A DNA stretch of 64,000 nt from assembly GCA_020310875.1 (NCBI GenBank), contig CM035412.1, forward strand, positions 133,778,773 through 133,842,772. Reading direction: 5' to 3'. The translations under genes and the position numbers were made by a program. Origin of the DNA: Ceratopteris richardii (taxonomy: Eukaryota > Streptophyta > Polypodiopsida > Polypodiales > Pteridaceae). The stretch's first letter is position 1. Each line of letters starts with the position of its first letter. A model generated the notes under the pieces. It was not told the DNA's origin. It was given only the letters and a program-made list of their open reading frames with translations, and did not search any database. Positions 13,481 to 26,938 of this stretch are shown here, piece after piece.

Positions 13481-15584
13481 GTAGCCATGGTGCACTTTAG
13501 GAGCATGTTGAGCAGCAGCTATGGAGTTCTTCTTGGAGATGAGTGTGCTCACACTCTTGCTTATGGAGAGGACTTTCCCATCAGCAGCTTGAAGGTGTGG
13601 ATCATCCATCCACATAATGTATTTGAAGATTTTCTTCTACATGAAGATTTTGGAGTACTTCAAAGACATTGGATGGAGGTTAACATAAGATTTGCATCTT
13701 ATTTTAAGAATTTAGGTACATATTCTCTTTATGCACATAGGTACTACTTGGAGTTTATGGAGGCAGTGGCATCCATATCAGGAGGAGTCCTATTCGGCAT
13801 ATCTAATGGAGAATCAATACATGTATGCTACATGCACATTCAGATGAGGTGTTAGAGAAGGTGTTTCCATATGAGTATACGGATTTTTGACAACAACATG
13901 GTAGCATTCTATGCTAATTCTGTAAGTATTTGATCTTTCACACACACATCTGATTTAGGGTCTTCCATAGCTGAAGTATGAAGTTGATGATCTGTTAGTA
14001 GCCGAATATGTTTGGAAGATTATGCAAATACTTTATAAAAGTATTATTTGAAGAACAAGACTTAATGAAGAGAAGGCTACTTCAAATTCAAGGAAAAACA
14101 ATGGTTTGGAGAAGATGAAGGAACCAGATCAACATCAAATCATAGATATTAGTTTCTACTATCATATTATCATTTGCAGGTCATATCTTAGAAGAGCAGT
14201 TATGAAGAGATTTGAAGGATTCAAGAAGTGCTTTTATACACTTTTATTCTTTGAAAGTAAAAGCATTAGCTACATCAAAATAGTTTTGATATATCTCTTT
14301 CATGGCAACAAAGCTTATCTAAGAAGACAAATTTGGAGATGGGATGAGTTTTGTTTTCAGCCAATTTTGTTTTGTAAGTTGGTTGGATATCCAAGTAAAG
14401 AATTTGATCTAGGTACACTAGAGAGGTAATTTAGTATTCAACCAACTCAAGGTAAAAGGTTGGTGAATTCAATCATATCAGTCACATTTGAAGTAGAGTT
14501 TTGATTCAGAATTATGAGGAGATGGTAAAACATGATTCTATGTTCACTTCCATGCATATACCATGTTTGTTTTGTCACTTACTCTTAGCACTAGAGGAAG
14601 AGAAAAATTCATTTGAAGAAGTTAAGAGTGCTTGCTACTTCAAGATGAAGAGAACAAAAGGTATGGAAGAGAAGTTTGAAGATGCTGACATCATCAGGTG
14701 GAAGAAAGATGCAAAAGAAGAAGGTCGAACAATTCCAAAGGGAAAGTAAGACTTCCTTTTCTCTCTTATATTTTCCATATACGTTTTCTACTTTTATCCT
14801 CTACATCCAAAGGACACGTCTACGAGAACATCTTGTATGAAGAAGATAGTCTAAAGAAGAAGCAGTTTCTTGTTTTGCGTTATAATTGGTCATGTTTTAG
14901 TAGGTTTTGACAAAGAATTGCATTGAGAGAAAGAAAAGCAGCAGATATATGTTTTTGACTCATATTGTATGAGTTATATTTTAGTTGAAGCTTTTGAGTG
15001 GGCAGCTTATATGTTCCCTCAAAGAATTCTTGTAGTCTCAATTCAGAGCTACTTGGTATATGACAAGCTATAGAGAAGTATATTTCTTCTTTATCTAACT
15101 CTTGAGGAAAAATAGTATTTGTAGCAGATGTTGAAGACTTGAAGTGAGATTTTTGGTTTGAAAGATTTACCCCATATTCAGTATACTCAGAAAATTCAGA
15201 ATTTTTCACGATGAAAATAAAAAAAAATCAGTATTTTCACAATATTCAGTATTTTTAGGAAAAATTCAGAATTTCAATTTTTTTTTTTTAATTAAGGAAA
15301 AATTCAATTTTTGATGGAGAATCTACTTTCTATGTTTGTCTTGATTTTTGGATACATGCTTGTATTAAAAAAAAAGGTGTTCCATCATATCCTATCACTT
15401 GATTGAGAAGTGCAGTTAGCCAAAAGAAATTTAAGTAGATATTTTCACATTGCACCCGCGTAGAATATGAAAAGAAGTATCAACTTGCAACTTTTGGAGC
15501 TCTCAAGGTGAGAGTTTGTCCACTTGTATTTCAAGTAGAAGTTGCATATTCTTGGGAAGGATTTCAACTTTATGTGAGAAGCAT
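13481..15584. other. Unassigned A-T-rich region
   Basis: Several open frames of 60-120 codons exist (for example 13487-13855 plus and 14106-14429 plus). None shows a motif I recognise, and codon use looks random. An A/T-rich stretch at 15170-15330 repeats TTCAGAATTT and ATTCAGTATTT motifs. It could be decayed transposon sequence, but there is no domain evidence. Confidence 0.35.
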
Positions 15585-16098
15585 GGACACTTAGAGATAT
15601 CACAACACTTGGCCACACGACACTCGACACTTGATGGAAATGACTCACGACACTCGACAGATGTCGCGACACTTGAAAGTCAGAGATACCGCGACACTTG
15701 GTTATGGCAGATATCGTGACACTTGCTTCAGACGACACTCGACACTTGGTAGATGTCGCGACACTTGATGTCCATGATACTCGACACTTAGTAGATGTCA
15801 CGACACTTGATGTCCACGACACTCAACACCTGACGAATGTCACGACACTTGGATATGGTGGATATCCCGACACTTGGAGGTCACGACACTTCTCAGATAT
15901 CACGACACTCGAAGGTCACAACACTTGTCAGATATCACGACACTCGGAGGCCACAGCACTTGTCAGATATCACGACACTCAGAGGTCACGACACTTGTCA
16001 AATATCGTGACACTCGGAGGTCACGACACTTGTCAAATATCACTCGGAGGTCACGACACTTGTCAGATGTCGTGACACTTGGAGGTCACGACACTTGG
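15585..16098 (+). repeat. Minisatellite built on CACGACACTTG
   Basis: About 510 bp of tandem repeats. The left part (15585-15850) has a looser unit of about 45 bp containing TGTCGCGACA palindromes. The right part (15850-16098) settles into a 35-bp unit formed from two half-units, each carrying CACGACACTTG or CACGACACTCG. The array is open in more than one frame on both strands only because the unit lacks stops, so those frames are not called as genes. Confidence 0.9.
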
Positions 16099-16526
16099 AT
16101 TTTTTGGAGTCCAAATTCAAATTTTTTTGCAAATATGAGTACCTTGTGTCCTCCTTGTCACTCCTATCTGTTTGTAGATGCAAAATCTCTCCTCAAACCT
16201 GCAATACCACACTCACAACATTTGGCACAAGTCACGTCACATCTAAGACAGTTCACTCAATTTTTGGGTATATTGAGGTGTATTTCTTCAGTGTTTTGGT
16301 TTTGCACCCTCTCTAAGGTTCTTTCTCACAACCATAAGTGAAAACAAAGTGAATCTATGAGCGAAAATTGAAAAAATCAGAGACGATGAAGGTGGGAGAA
16401 GTTGATGATGATGATGAAGATGAAGATGGAGAAAAAATCAAAAACTGAATAGAAAATGGTGATTTTTTAACCTTCCAACGTTGCTACTCTACGTCTTACC
16501 ATCACACGCTCATCCTCCAAGCTCTA
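16099..16526 (-). other. Probable internal leader of an antisense gypsy element
   Basis: This lies just inside the minus-strand primer-binding site at 16527-16544, so if that call is right it is leader sequence. It holds a GAT/GAA-rich trinucleotide tract (about 16385-16425). No gag domain is recognisable. Confidence 0.3.
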
Positions 16527-16544
16527 TCCCCGACAACAGTGCCA
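16527..16544 (-). other. Gypsy-type primer-binding site (tRNA-Asp-like)
   Basis: On the minus strand this reads TGGCACTGTTGTCGGGGA. It matches 15 of 18 positions of the primer site TGGCGCCGTTGCCGGGGA known from Tat/Athila-type gypsy elements. It lies a few bases inside an LTR-like border (TGACA at 16556-16552 on the minus strand). Confidence 0.5.
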
Positions 16545-16551
16545 AATTTGG

Positions 16552-17170
16552 TGTCAGTCTAGCACAATGGTAAGTACCAACGTGAGGAGCTTCACCTCAT
16601 AAATGTCAATCCGCGGAGACATGAGGACTAGTATGAAGACTATGAGCAAGTGATGGCACAAGTGAGTGAGTGAAAGCACACAAGCATGCACACACATACA
16701 CACACACACGTGCACAAGGTAAGAGCAAAGAGTGGAACAATGGAAAGCTTCGATTACAAAAGAAATCTCTTACAAAGCTCAATTCTACCACAAGCTAACC
16801 TACAAAATGAGCTCTCTATCCCTTTTTATAGTTTTTGAGTGGTTTTTGCCCTGTCCAGACCTAATGTCCAGCCTAGTTATCCTGAGCTGTTACCAAGCTC
16901 CAAATATGGCTTTCAGCAAGTTCCTTGGGCTCTTCCTTCATTGCCTCTTGTCGTTCCTTGCAATCCGTAGCTTCTTCATAGCTAGTTTATTCTTTGTCCT
17001 TGATTACCTAAGCCATGTATTACAATGCAATTAACATATGTTAACCTTTGAACTGAATATTATACTCTTGAGGACCTTCTTTCACTTTATTTAGCGGTGT
17101 TTGCCATTTTCTTTCTTAGTTTTGCTACTCTTGGCATTTGAATTTTTTCTATCTCTTCATCTTCCAACAT
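16552..17170 (-). repeat. LTR-like block with TATA box, antisense
   Basis: Adjacent to the gypsy-type primer site and in the position of a 5' LTR on the minus strand. It contains TATAAAAAGGG (minus strand, about 16830-16820) and a CA microsatellite (about 16690-16711). The right border is uncertain, and no second copy is visible in the window to confirm the LTR. Confidence 0.4.
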
Positions 17171-19697
17171 GCTCACATCCACGTACCTTCCTTCTTCAAT
17201 TTGAGTCTTCTCTTTGCCTTTGATTTTTCTTTCTGTAGAGATGATCTCTCTTTCCCTAAGCCTTGCACCCCATGGTGAGGTTTACTTGTGTTGGATGAGG
17301 TGCTTGGAACACTCAAACCCATGCTTTTGTGAACTCTATCCTCATTCTTCTTATCCATCTCACCTATTTCTTCAAACTACAATGGACATGCATGCATACC
17401 AAGGCTTCAACCCATCCAAGACAGCATCCAGCTCCTTGGTGATGGGATTATAGCATCTATATCCCTCTTGTTCCATAGAGTATCCCAAAAACATACACCT
17501 TTCTAATTTGGCATCTAATGTGGACCTCAACTCCTAAGGTACATGTACATAGAATATACAACCAAAGATTCTAAGATGTGAAATGCAAGGTTTTCTTCAA
17601 CTCTATACTTCCACAAGGGTTACGATGTACACTTGATGTAGGAAATGTATTCATGATGTATGTGGCTGTATATGTAGCCTCTCCTCAATAGCAATGTGAC
17701 ATATTTGTTTCATTGAGCCTACACCTTGCTATCTCTAGTATGTGTCTGTCTTTTCTCTCTACTACCTTGTTTTTTTGAGGGGTCTACGTGCATGTAAATT
17801 CTCTTTTTATGCCATTGACTTGGAAAAATTCAAAAAATTCATGGGAGAACTACTCTCCTTCTCCATCCAATCTCAAAGTTTTGATAAACTTGCTAGATTC
17901 CTCCACCTATGCCTTGAATTGCTTGAAGTAGTGGAACACATGTGATTTGTTCTTAATGCAATACAACCACACTTTTTTTTGAAACTTCATTAATGAAGGT
18001 TAAAAATTACCTATTTCAAGGAAGGGATTCTTCTCTTGGTGGACCCCAAACATCCATATGAATGAGGTCTAAAACATTTGCACTCACATATGTACTCTTC
18101 TTGAAGGGCAACTTTAATTGTTTTCGTTGCTGGAAAGCTACACAAATTTCATGAAACATTTTAGATGTGAAATTTGGTAGGCCTCTAACCAAACTCATCC
18201 TTTGCATGTCCTTGAGTGTTTCTAGGTTGATGTGACCTATTAATTTATGCCATAGGTCCAACTCTGCTATCCTCTTGTCTCCATATGTGGGAATACATTG
18301 AATGATGTGTTTGATTTATGGCCATTGTGAACATTCTCTCTTGCATCTTTCTTTTTGCTATTAGCTTGAAACCTACCTTTAGATCTAGAAAAAAACATCC
18401 TCTTTCATTTGAACCTAACATGGTAGCCTTTTTCTACCATTTGGCCTACCAAAGTCAAGTTTTTGTAATAGTAGAGACATGTAATACCTTTGATAAGAAC
18501 TTTTCCATTTGATTCCCTTCCAAAATGATATCTCCCACATGTTGAGTGGTATGCTATGAGTTTTCACTTGTTTCCACATGTCCTTGATGTTTTGAGACCC
18601 TCAATTTACTAAAAAGATCCTTCTCGCATGACATATGATTGCTAAATCCACTCTCTACATCCCATACATCTTCAATAACTTGAGTTCTTTCTTCACCATA
18701 CCTCATGACAAGTAAATAATCAATCCCTTGGTTGGATGACGTGTTTGCATAGTTAGGTTTCCCCTCTGTTCCCTTGACATAATTGGTTGCTTTAATATCT
18801 TCATGATCCTCTTGTAGCACCTTGGTTGTGTCTTTTTCTTCCTTTATCTGCATACAATGATCTTCCTTCGCATGATTACCACCAAGGTTCATTTCAACTA
18901 TCACCATGAGTGTGATTAGTTGATAAAAATTAGGAAGAGAGTCCCTTAGATACAATGAAGTTACAAAGGCCTTTCATTTTTTATAATCCCTAAGCCCATT
19001 TAGGGCGTGTGCTACAAGATCGGCATCATTTCGGGCACAATCGATTGACCCTGGTGCATCTACAAGCTCTTTAACATTTAATATGTAATCTTTAATACCT
19101 TGAGAAGGGTCTTTCTTGAGATTATTTAGCTCATTCTTAAGCTAAAGTTTCTTAGCTTTTGTGAAGGTGGAGTACAATCTCTCCAAGCACTCCCACACCA
19201 TATTTGATGTATCCAAATCTCGAATATGTGGAGTTGTTCATATGTTGAGATAAAATCAAAGTGATTCTTTTTTCCCTTTCATCCCACCCTCGTAGTGCGC
19301 TTCTCTATTCATTACTTGGATTCAACAAATCTATATAGGGTTTTGGCTCACTGCCATTCAAAAGTCACCAAAAACCTTTTTGCATCAAAAAATTTCTTAT
19401 TCTAAACTGCCATGGTTGGTGGTTTCCCTTTTTTAGCTTCTCAATCTGAGCACTGACATCAGCCATGAAACCTTCTAGCTCTTTTGAACCTCTCCCTTGA
19501 TGCAATGAGGTTGAAAAAGATGGATTTTACCTGAAAAATAGAGCTATTCCTCTTGATGAAGTATCATATTTGATTCCTTTACTTGTTTGCTTCCCCTTGT
19601 TGTTCATGCATGTCCTTTGCTTCTTTCCTTCAAATTCTGATAAGGTCTTTATTTCACTTCAATATCTCCTTTTTGTCTATTATATACTCCACTTATA

Positions 19698-19709
19698 GCT
19701 CTGATACCA
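19698..19709 (-). other. Primer-binding site of the old antisense copia
   Basis: The minus strand reads TGGTATCAGAGC, the initiator tRNA-Met site. It fixes the orientation and places the 5' LTR at 19711-20586. Confidence 0.85.
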
Positions 19710-19710
19710 C

Positions 19711-20586
19711 GTTTGGAGGATAAACACTCCTATGTACACAATGAAAGCAAATGAACCCTCCTTAGATCCTTTTTTTTAGACAGAGGCTCCCTATTTTCTA
19801 CAATTCTTTGAATACATGTATATAATGTAAATAAAAATTTTCACATTCAAAGTAGAATTAAAGAGCTTTCAAATGGCTCCATTTGTATAGTGGATGATGC
19901 CTCAAGTAGTTGCATCAAAATAGAATACTTGGATCTCTTCATAGAGTATTAGCTAACTAATCTGGAGACTTATACCACTCATTGTAGAACTTATAAGCTT
20001 TCCAAAAAGACAAGAACCACTAAAAATCGATTGGTCATGAAAGAGAGAAAACAATTACAATATCAGGAGGTCTATGAAGATCATCTAGAGAGATAGAGTG
20101 TGTAAAATTAAAGCTTTGCAAAATATGCAGAGAACAACTAGTAGGGGTGTGCTTAAGCAAGAGGGCAGCTTGGTTATGCATTTCCATGACTCTTAGTCAT
20201 AAAATCCATGAGAGGCTTTAAAGGTCACATATTAGCCTCTTTAACCAATCAAAAGCATATACATGTCAAAAGGAGAGGTCCAATCATGTCAAGAGGTGAT
20301 CTACTTTATCTCTAATCAAATTCTTTACATTATAGACAAACTTTGATGCCTCCAACGTGTGGAATTCATCCTCCTTTCATTTTGGATGATGTCGAACATG
20401 AAACTTGGGCATGTTCTCACACTTGAGCTTGAAATGCAAGTTAACTTCCGACATCACAAGCATCACATCCTTCCTAATAGGGTATGGAATGCTTTGATAC
20501 ATGTAAGAATTCTTCACATAGGTATGAACATCAATATGAATAGTGGGAAATCAAAGATGTGAGAATAGGATAGTCACCTACAACAT
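19711..20586 (-). repeat. 5' LTR region of the old antisense copia
   Basis: From the primer site outward, about 875 bp. On the minus strand the outer end begins TGTTGTAGG and the inner end is TCCTCCAAAC. No matching 3' LTR is present to the left, so the borders rest on the primer site and terminal bases only. Confidence 0.5.
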
Positions 20587-21641
20587 TGTTGATGCAAAGT
20601 CCAAGCCCACACATTTGGCTTGAGGATCATAAAAGATGTGAAGTTCCATGGAAACCATTGCTAGTGAAAAGCCATCCTTTTACCTTTGTAAAAGTCATTT
20701 CTTTTGACTTGAGAATATTTGTAATCACCTACCCAAAAGTCATGGAATTATTAGTTAAGAAAGTAACCACTACGTTGAGGGAATATCTCCTAGAATGAAG
20801 GATCACTTTTAGAGAGATCCAAAAGTGAATTCAAATTCAAATTTGAGTGGAACACTTATAAAACATCACTTGAAAAAGTCGCAGTTAGAGTAGCCATTTC
20901 CCGAGCTCTCCATTGCCATTTTGTATGTGTGTGAGGCCTACATTGTAGCCTACACTATTCTCCATCATAGGGCTACGATTATCAAGCCTATGATCTTGTA
21001 CAACAGTGTTCATTAATACAATACATCTACATTGTTCATCTATGATATCTGTGTTATAGTCATTCTAAACTGTCAACTTGTGCTACTCATATCTCGGTCA
21101 ATTCTTCACCAAATTCAATGATCTATAGCTTGTTGGAATCAGCTCCAAGTATCTACATGCGGACAAAGTTTCAAAGAAAATCCATTCAGCCAATTTGGAG
21201 AGAAGTGCATTGAAACACTCACTGGTCAAACTCTACAGAGGTCCTAAAAAATTGAGGGAAATGATCTATTTGCTAAATTGATTTCTCTATGTATAGTGGA
21301 TCATTTCAAGTGATTTCACTTGGAATCATTAGCTTATTAAGTTAATTCAATACTTCTAAAAGGAATTTTTCCAATTCCTATTGTACTGGTAACACTGAAC
21401 ATTACAAGCAGCAGGTGTGTGATAAAAAATAAAAGGTTTTCTTGGATTCTTCTATTTGGAAATAGTCTGTTTTGATTCAATCCTTTCACACATCATTTCC
21501 AAAGTACATATGCACTTTTATGGTGTCATTGGAGAGCTAAGAGGGCCCACATATCAACTCTGAAGTCACAAAGGTCTCATACTAAGCAGGATTTGGCCGT
21601 ACAAACTCATCACTTGAAGTGTCCATCCATCTTTCCCAAGA
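20587..21641 (+). repeat. 5' LTR of Copia-3
   Basis: Starts TGTTGATGCAAAG and ends TTTCCCAAGA, 1055 bp, next to the primer-binding site. It aligns along its full length with 25900-26938. Confidence 0.9.
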
Positions 21642-21642
21642 G

Positions 21643-21654
21643 TGGTATCAGAGC
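21643..21654 (+). other. Primer-binding site of Copia-3
   Basis: TGGTATCAGAGC, the initiator tRNA-Met complement, one base after the LTR. Confidence 0.9.
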
Positions 21655-24600
21655 AAAGTTAAGGTAAAATGGCAGATGGTTTTCCTTCTTTCATTGATAA
21701 ATTGGACACGCACAAATATCAAGCATGGTCTCTAAGGATGAAGACATACTTACAAGGAAGGAGCCTCTATGGATACATCTCAGGAGATGAGGAGATGCCC
21801 ATATTCAGAAGCAAAGGACAATCGACAAGAGAGGAGCATGAAAGACTCAACTTATGGTGTGCCAAGGATGCATTAGCAAGGTCTTACTTACTTAACTCAA
21901 TCTTTGATTTTCTTCTTCCACATATTAGGAACTGTAAGACATCCCAAGAGACTTGTGAAACATTGTCTTCTTATTTCTCTTCCAACACAAGGGCCAGGAA
22001 GAATCAATTGTGGATTGATTTCACAACTCAAAGAAAACAACCTAAGCAAGCTATCTCAGAGTATGTGACCAAAGTTAAAGATGTAGCAGATCAATTGGCA
22101 AGCATAGGAGAAGAAATTGAAGAGGAGGAGATTTTAAGGCAAGTAATCAATGGTATTAAAGTTGATGACAAATGGGAGAGCTTCACAACTGCCATGGACT
22201 TGTACATGGACATGCAGATTCCAGACCTTACCACACTCATGGGGCAACTATTCACCCATGAAGCCAAACTCAATAAGAATGGAGATTCATCAAGAGGTAA
22301 TAGCTCTTCTTCCCTATACACTAATAAGAACAAGTCTAAAGAGAGAGAGGCAAGAACAAGAAGGTAGAAGATGAAGGAATTACTTCCCAAGCCAACTATG
22401 CAGGGAGAGGTAGATCATCAAGAGGAAGGGGTAGAGGAGGTAAGCAAGGTAGGGGGAGACCTTATAACTCCTCACCATGCAATATTTGTGGTTTATCAAA
22501 TCATACTACAGATGAGTGTTTTAGGAACTTCAAGAACTAGAGAGGTAGAGGTTATCAAAGAGGTGGATACACACAATCAAGAGGCAGATTTAATCAGCAC
22601 CAAGGATACAACAACAACTAAAACAACAACTAAAATAACAACTACCAAGGAGGATACAAATCTAGAAGAGATTACAACAACTACACAAAGGAGCAAGAAG
22701 ATTCTCTTCTGATTATGAACATGACTTCAAAACCGGGTATAAATGATGACCATCTCTTCTACATTGACTCAAGATGCTCAAATCATGTGGCAGACAATGT
22801 AGCTCTTCTCTCTAACCTTGAGGAACCAAAGGGTAAGCATCAGGTACAAACAGGTGATGACACCAAGCACTCAGTGATTAAAGTTGGAAATGTTAAGACC
22901 TCTCATGGGAACAAAAATCTGTTGACTAGGGTTCTATATGTACCAACTATTACCAAGAATTTGATGAGTGTTGGACAGATTGCGGAAAAAGGATTGTAGA
23001 TTAGATTCAACCAATATGGAGGATTTGTGGAGGATCCCAAGCATGGGTTCAAGAGAATTTCCAAAGGAGAAAAGAGAGGTAGACTATTCACTTTGGAACC
23101 TGAGGATACAAGGAACATTGCACTTTATAGTCATAAAGATATCAGAGCTTGACATTTGGCATAAACGATTAGGGCATGTAGGTGAAAGAACCTTGAAACA
23201 AATATGCAGAGATCAATGTGTGCTTGGATACCTAATGTATCCAAGCAACACATGATTTATAAATGTGGTGCTTGTCAGTTTGGAAAGTCTCACAGGTTAC
23301 CCTTCTCAAGGAAAGGCTACATGAATGAGGACTACCTAGAACTGGTTCATACAGATGTATGGGGACCAAGCAAAGATCCCTCAATCTCTGGTTATATGTA
23401 TTATGTATCTTTCATTGATGATTATAGTAGGTGGACTGTATTGTACTTTATGAAGCACAAAGATGAAGTATTCAATTGCTTTAAAAAGTATCTTGCACTT
23501 TTTGAGAATCAAACAAGGAGAAATCTAAAAAGGCTAAGGTCAAATTGACTTCTCAAATGATTTTGATGCATTCTTGCAGGACAGAGGAATCAAGAGAGAA
23601 ATTACCACAAGGTATACTCCTGAGCAGAATGGAGTAGTAGAAAGGAGAAATAGATTGATTCTTAAAATAGCTAGGTCAATGTTAAATGAGAAAAAATTAC
23701 CTAACTACTTATGGGCAGAGAGTGTATCTACTGCCACGTATCTTGTAAACAGATTTCCATCCAAATCACTTGATGGGACGACCCCATATGAAGCATGGCA
23801 TGGTAGAAGACCTTCACTTGATCATTGCAGGATATTTGAATGTGTAACATATGTGCATATTCCTTCTCAGATAAGAGGTAAGCTAGACCCTAAGGTAGAG
23901 AAGTGCATCTTCATTAGATACGATCTAAATCAAAAAGGTTACACGTTCTACAATCCTTCAAACAAGGGATTCATGGTCAGTAGAGATGTTGCCTTTGATG
24001 AAAATGACTCTTGGTTTGATAGTGAATGCAGGAAAGTAAAACTACCTTATGACTTGGAAGAGGAGTTTCCAAGCCTCACTAAGGAGGAGCCTACTCAGAA
24101 TGAAGACACCAATTCAGATGATGAGGGTATCATCAAACTTGAAGAGTTCAAAGCATGGAAGTCCAAAGGCAAACTCAAGATGAAAAAATTGGAAGATATA
24201 TCTGGATCTTCCAACCAAGCACTTAGGAGATCACAAAGGGAGAGCAAGAAGCCAATCAGATATGGGTATGATACTTCTCTTGTTACTAAGCATTCTGTTT
24301 ATGTTGCAAAAGATTTATCAATTGAAGAACCAACATCATATGAGGAGGCAAAAAACAAAGTAGAATGGAAGGAAGCTATGGATGAGGAGATTGAAGCACT
24401 CAAGGAGAATGATACTTGGGAACTAGTACCAAAGAAGGAGTCTATGAAGGTAATTGGTTCTAGATGGATCTATAAAATCAAAAGGAATTCTGATGGGTCA
24501 ATAGGCATGTACGAAGCTAGAATTGTGGCTAAGGGTTTTGCACAAACCCAAGGCATTGATTATGAAGAAACCTTCTCACCTATGGCCAAAATGCCAACCA

Positions 24601-25899
24601 TCAGGGTATTGGTAAGTGTGGCTGCATCAAAAAATTGGAACATGTATCAGTTGGATGTAAAAAATGCATTTCTAAATGGCTCGATTTCAGAGGAGATATA
24701 CATGTCACAACCTCTTGGATATGAGGATCCAAACAAGGTAACATATGTATGTAAATTGAACAAAGCTCTTTATGGATTGAACCAGGCACCTACGGCATGG
24801 AACCATAGGTTGACTACCTACCTTCAAGACCAATGTTTTATCATGAGTAAAGCAGATACTGCTTTATTCATCAAGAGAAGTAATTGAGAGGTAATATACC
24901 TATGTGTATATGTTGATGATATCATACTTACAAGTAATGATGCTAATGGCATCAAACAGATCAAGAATCAGATGATGAAGGAGTTCAAAATTAGTGACCT
25001 TGGATTCCTAAAATACTTCCTTGGACTTGAGTTAGTCTATACTAACTCTGGAATTTACATTACTCAGAGGAAGTATATACACGATATGTTGAAGAAGTTT
25101 CATTTGCACGATGCCAAAGTTGCAAGTACTCCAATGGAGGTAAACCTAAAACTAAGTGCTCATAAAGGTGATGTACTTGAGAACATTGCAGGTTACCAAA
25201 GCATAGTGGGAATCTTGAATTATGCTACCTTGAGAAGAATTGACATTGCTTATGGAGTAAGTGTGCTAAGTCAGTTTATGCACAAGCCTAGGGCACCCCA
25301 CTTGGAGTCTGCCAAAAGAATCTTGAAGTACCTTAAGGGTACTCAACTTCATGGTTTGTATTTCGCTTATACATCAGACTTGGACATCAAGATTTATTCA
25401 GATGTAGATTGGGCAAGATGCAAAGATGATAGGAGGAGTACCTCAAGATACCTTTCATTTGCAGGTGATAAGCCAATATCATGGTCTTCAAAGAAGTAAC
25501 CTACTATTGCTTTATCTTCTACAGAGGCAGAGTATAGAGGATTGGCCAATGCTACTCAAGAGGCTATATGGATCAAATTATTGTATATAGATTTAGGTTT
25601 CCACACTACATATCCAATGATCTTTGGAGATAATACAAGTTCATTACACCTTGCAACTAATCCTATTTATCATGCTAGGACCAATCATATAGAGGTCCAC
25701 TATCATTATGTGAGAGAGAAGCTATTGAGCAAGGATATTCAGCTAGCATATGTATCAACTAATATGCAATGTGTAGATTTGTTGACTAAAGCTTTAGATG
25801 GTACAAAACTTTGTAGGTTTAAATCAATGATTGGATTGCAGGATATTCATCAAGATTAAAGATGAAGACTAAGCCAAAATGTTTGGCTTGAGGGGGAGC

Positions 25900-26938
25900 T
25901 GTTGGTGCAAAGTCCAAGCCCACACATTTGGCTTGAGGATCATAAAAGATATGGTTTCATGGTAACCATTGCTAGTGAAAAGTTATCCTTTTACCTTTGT
26001 AAAAGTCATTTCTTTTGACGTGAGAATATTTGTAATCACCTACCCAAAAGTCATGGACTTGTTAGTTAAGAAACTAACCACTACATTGAGGGAATATCTC
26101 CTAGAATGAAGGATCACTTTTAGAGAGAGCCGAAAGTGAATTCAAATTCAAATTTGAGTGGAACACTTATAAAAAGTCACGGTTAGAGTAGTCCTTTCCC
26201 GAGCTCTCCATTTCCATTTTGTATGTGTGTAAGGCCTACATTGTAGCCTACACTATTCTCCATCATAGGGCTATGATTATCAAGCCTAAGATCTTGTACA
26301 ACAGTGTTCATTAATACAATACATCTAGATTGTTCATCTATGATATGTTTGTTATAGTCATTCTTAACTGTCAACTTGTGCGGCTCATATCTCGGTCAAT
26401 TCTTCATCAAATTCAATGATCTATAGCTTGTTGGAATCAGCTCAAGTTATCTACATGCGGACAAAGTTTCATCCAAATCCATTCATCCCATTTGGAGAAA
26501 ACTGCATCGAAGCACTCACTAGTAAAACTTTGTAGAGGTCCTAAAAAATCCGGGGTAAGGATCTATTTGCTAAATTGATTTCTTTGTGTATAGTGGATCA
26601 TTTTAAGTGATTTCACTTGGAATCATTAGCTTACTAAGCTAATTAAATACCTCTAAAAGGAATTTTTCCAATTCCTACTGTATTGGTAACACTGAGCATT
26701 ATAAGCAGCACGTGTGTGATAAAAAATAGAAGGTTTTCTTGGATTCTTCTATTTGGAAATAGTTTGTTTTGATTCAATCTTTTCACACATCATTTCCAAA
26801 GTACATAGGCACTTTTATGGTGTCATTGGAGAGCTAACAAGGCCCACATATCTACTTTGAATTCACAAAGGGCTGGTACTAAGCAGGATTTGGCCGTACC
26901 AACTCATCACTTGAAGTATCCATCCATCTTTCCCAACA
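25900..26938 (+). repeat. 3' LTR of Copia-3
   Basis: Follows the polypurine tract TTGAGGGGGAGC, starts TGTTGGTGC and ends CCCAACA; 1039 bp. Confidence 0.9.

Larger units (their letters stand above)
17171..20586 (-). mobile_element. Old antisense copia, gag to integrase, RT missing
   Basis: Minus-strand order: an LTR-like end region (20586-19711), a tRNA-Met primer site, a UBN2 gag remnant (about 19450-18970), a protease zone (WDVESGFSNHM, about 18660-18620), GAG-pre-integrase (LWHKLIGHINLETL, 18260-18200), integrase core pieces (about 17950-17780), the integrase C-terminal side (about 17600-17370) and a linker. RT and RNase H are not seen to the left, where the gypsy-like LTR block begins. 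It is strongly decayed with many breaks and is older than Copia-3, which sits at its outer edge. Confidence 0.75.
20587..26938 (+). mobile_element. Copia-3: full-length copia, broken
   Basis: Two LTRs enclose a tRNA-Met primer site, gag from 21669 (UBN2 domain, then a CNICGLSNHTTDEC knuckle near 22480), protease (about 22760), integrase (about 23150-23900), RT (KNAFLNG and YVDDIILT, about 24530-25150), RNase H (about 25380-25830) and a polypurine tract before 25900. Flanking pentamers AACAT (20582-20586) and AACAC (26939-26943) are a target duplication with one change. The LTR copies differ by about 5% by eye. The coding part is broken, with about eight breaks. Same family as Copia-1 and Copia-4. 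Confidence 0.95.

Noticed and set aside
15585-16098. CRISPR-like array
   Set aside because: Repeats are contiguous without unique spacers, and the genome is eukaryotic. It is a minisatellite.
15445-16341. Overlapping open frames of about 125-155 codons on both strands
   Set aside because: The minisatellite unit lacks stop codons in several frames, so openness is a repeat artefact.
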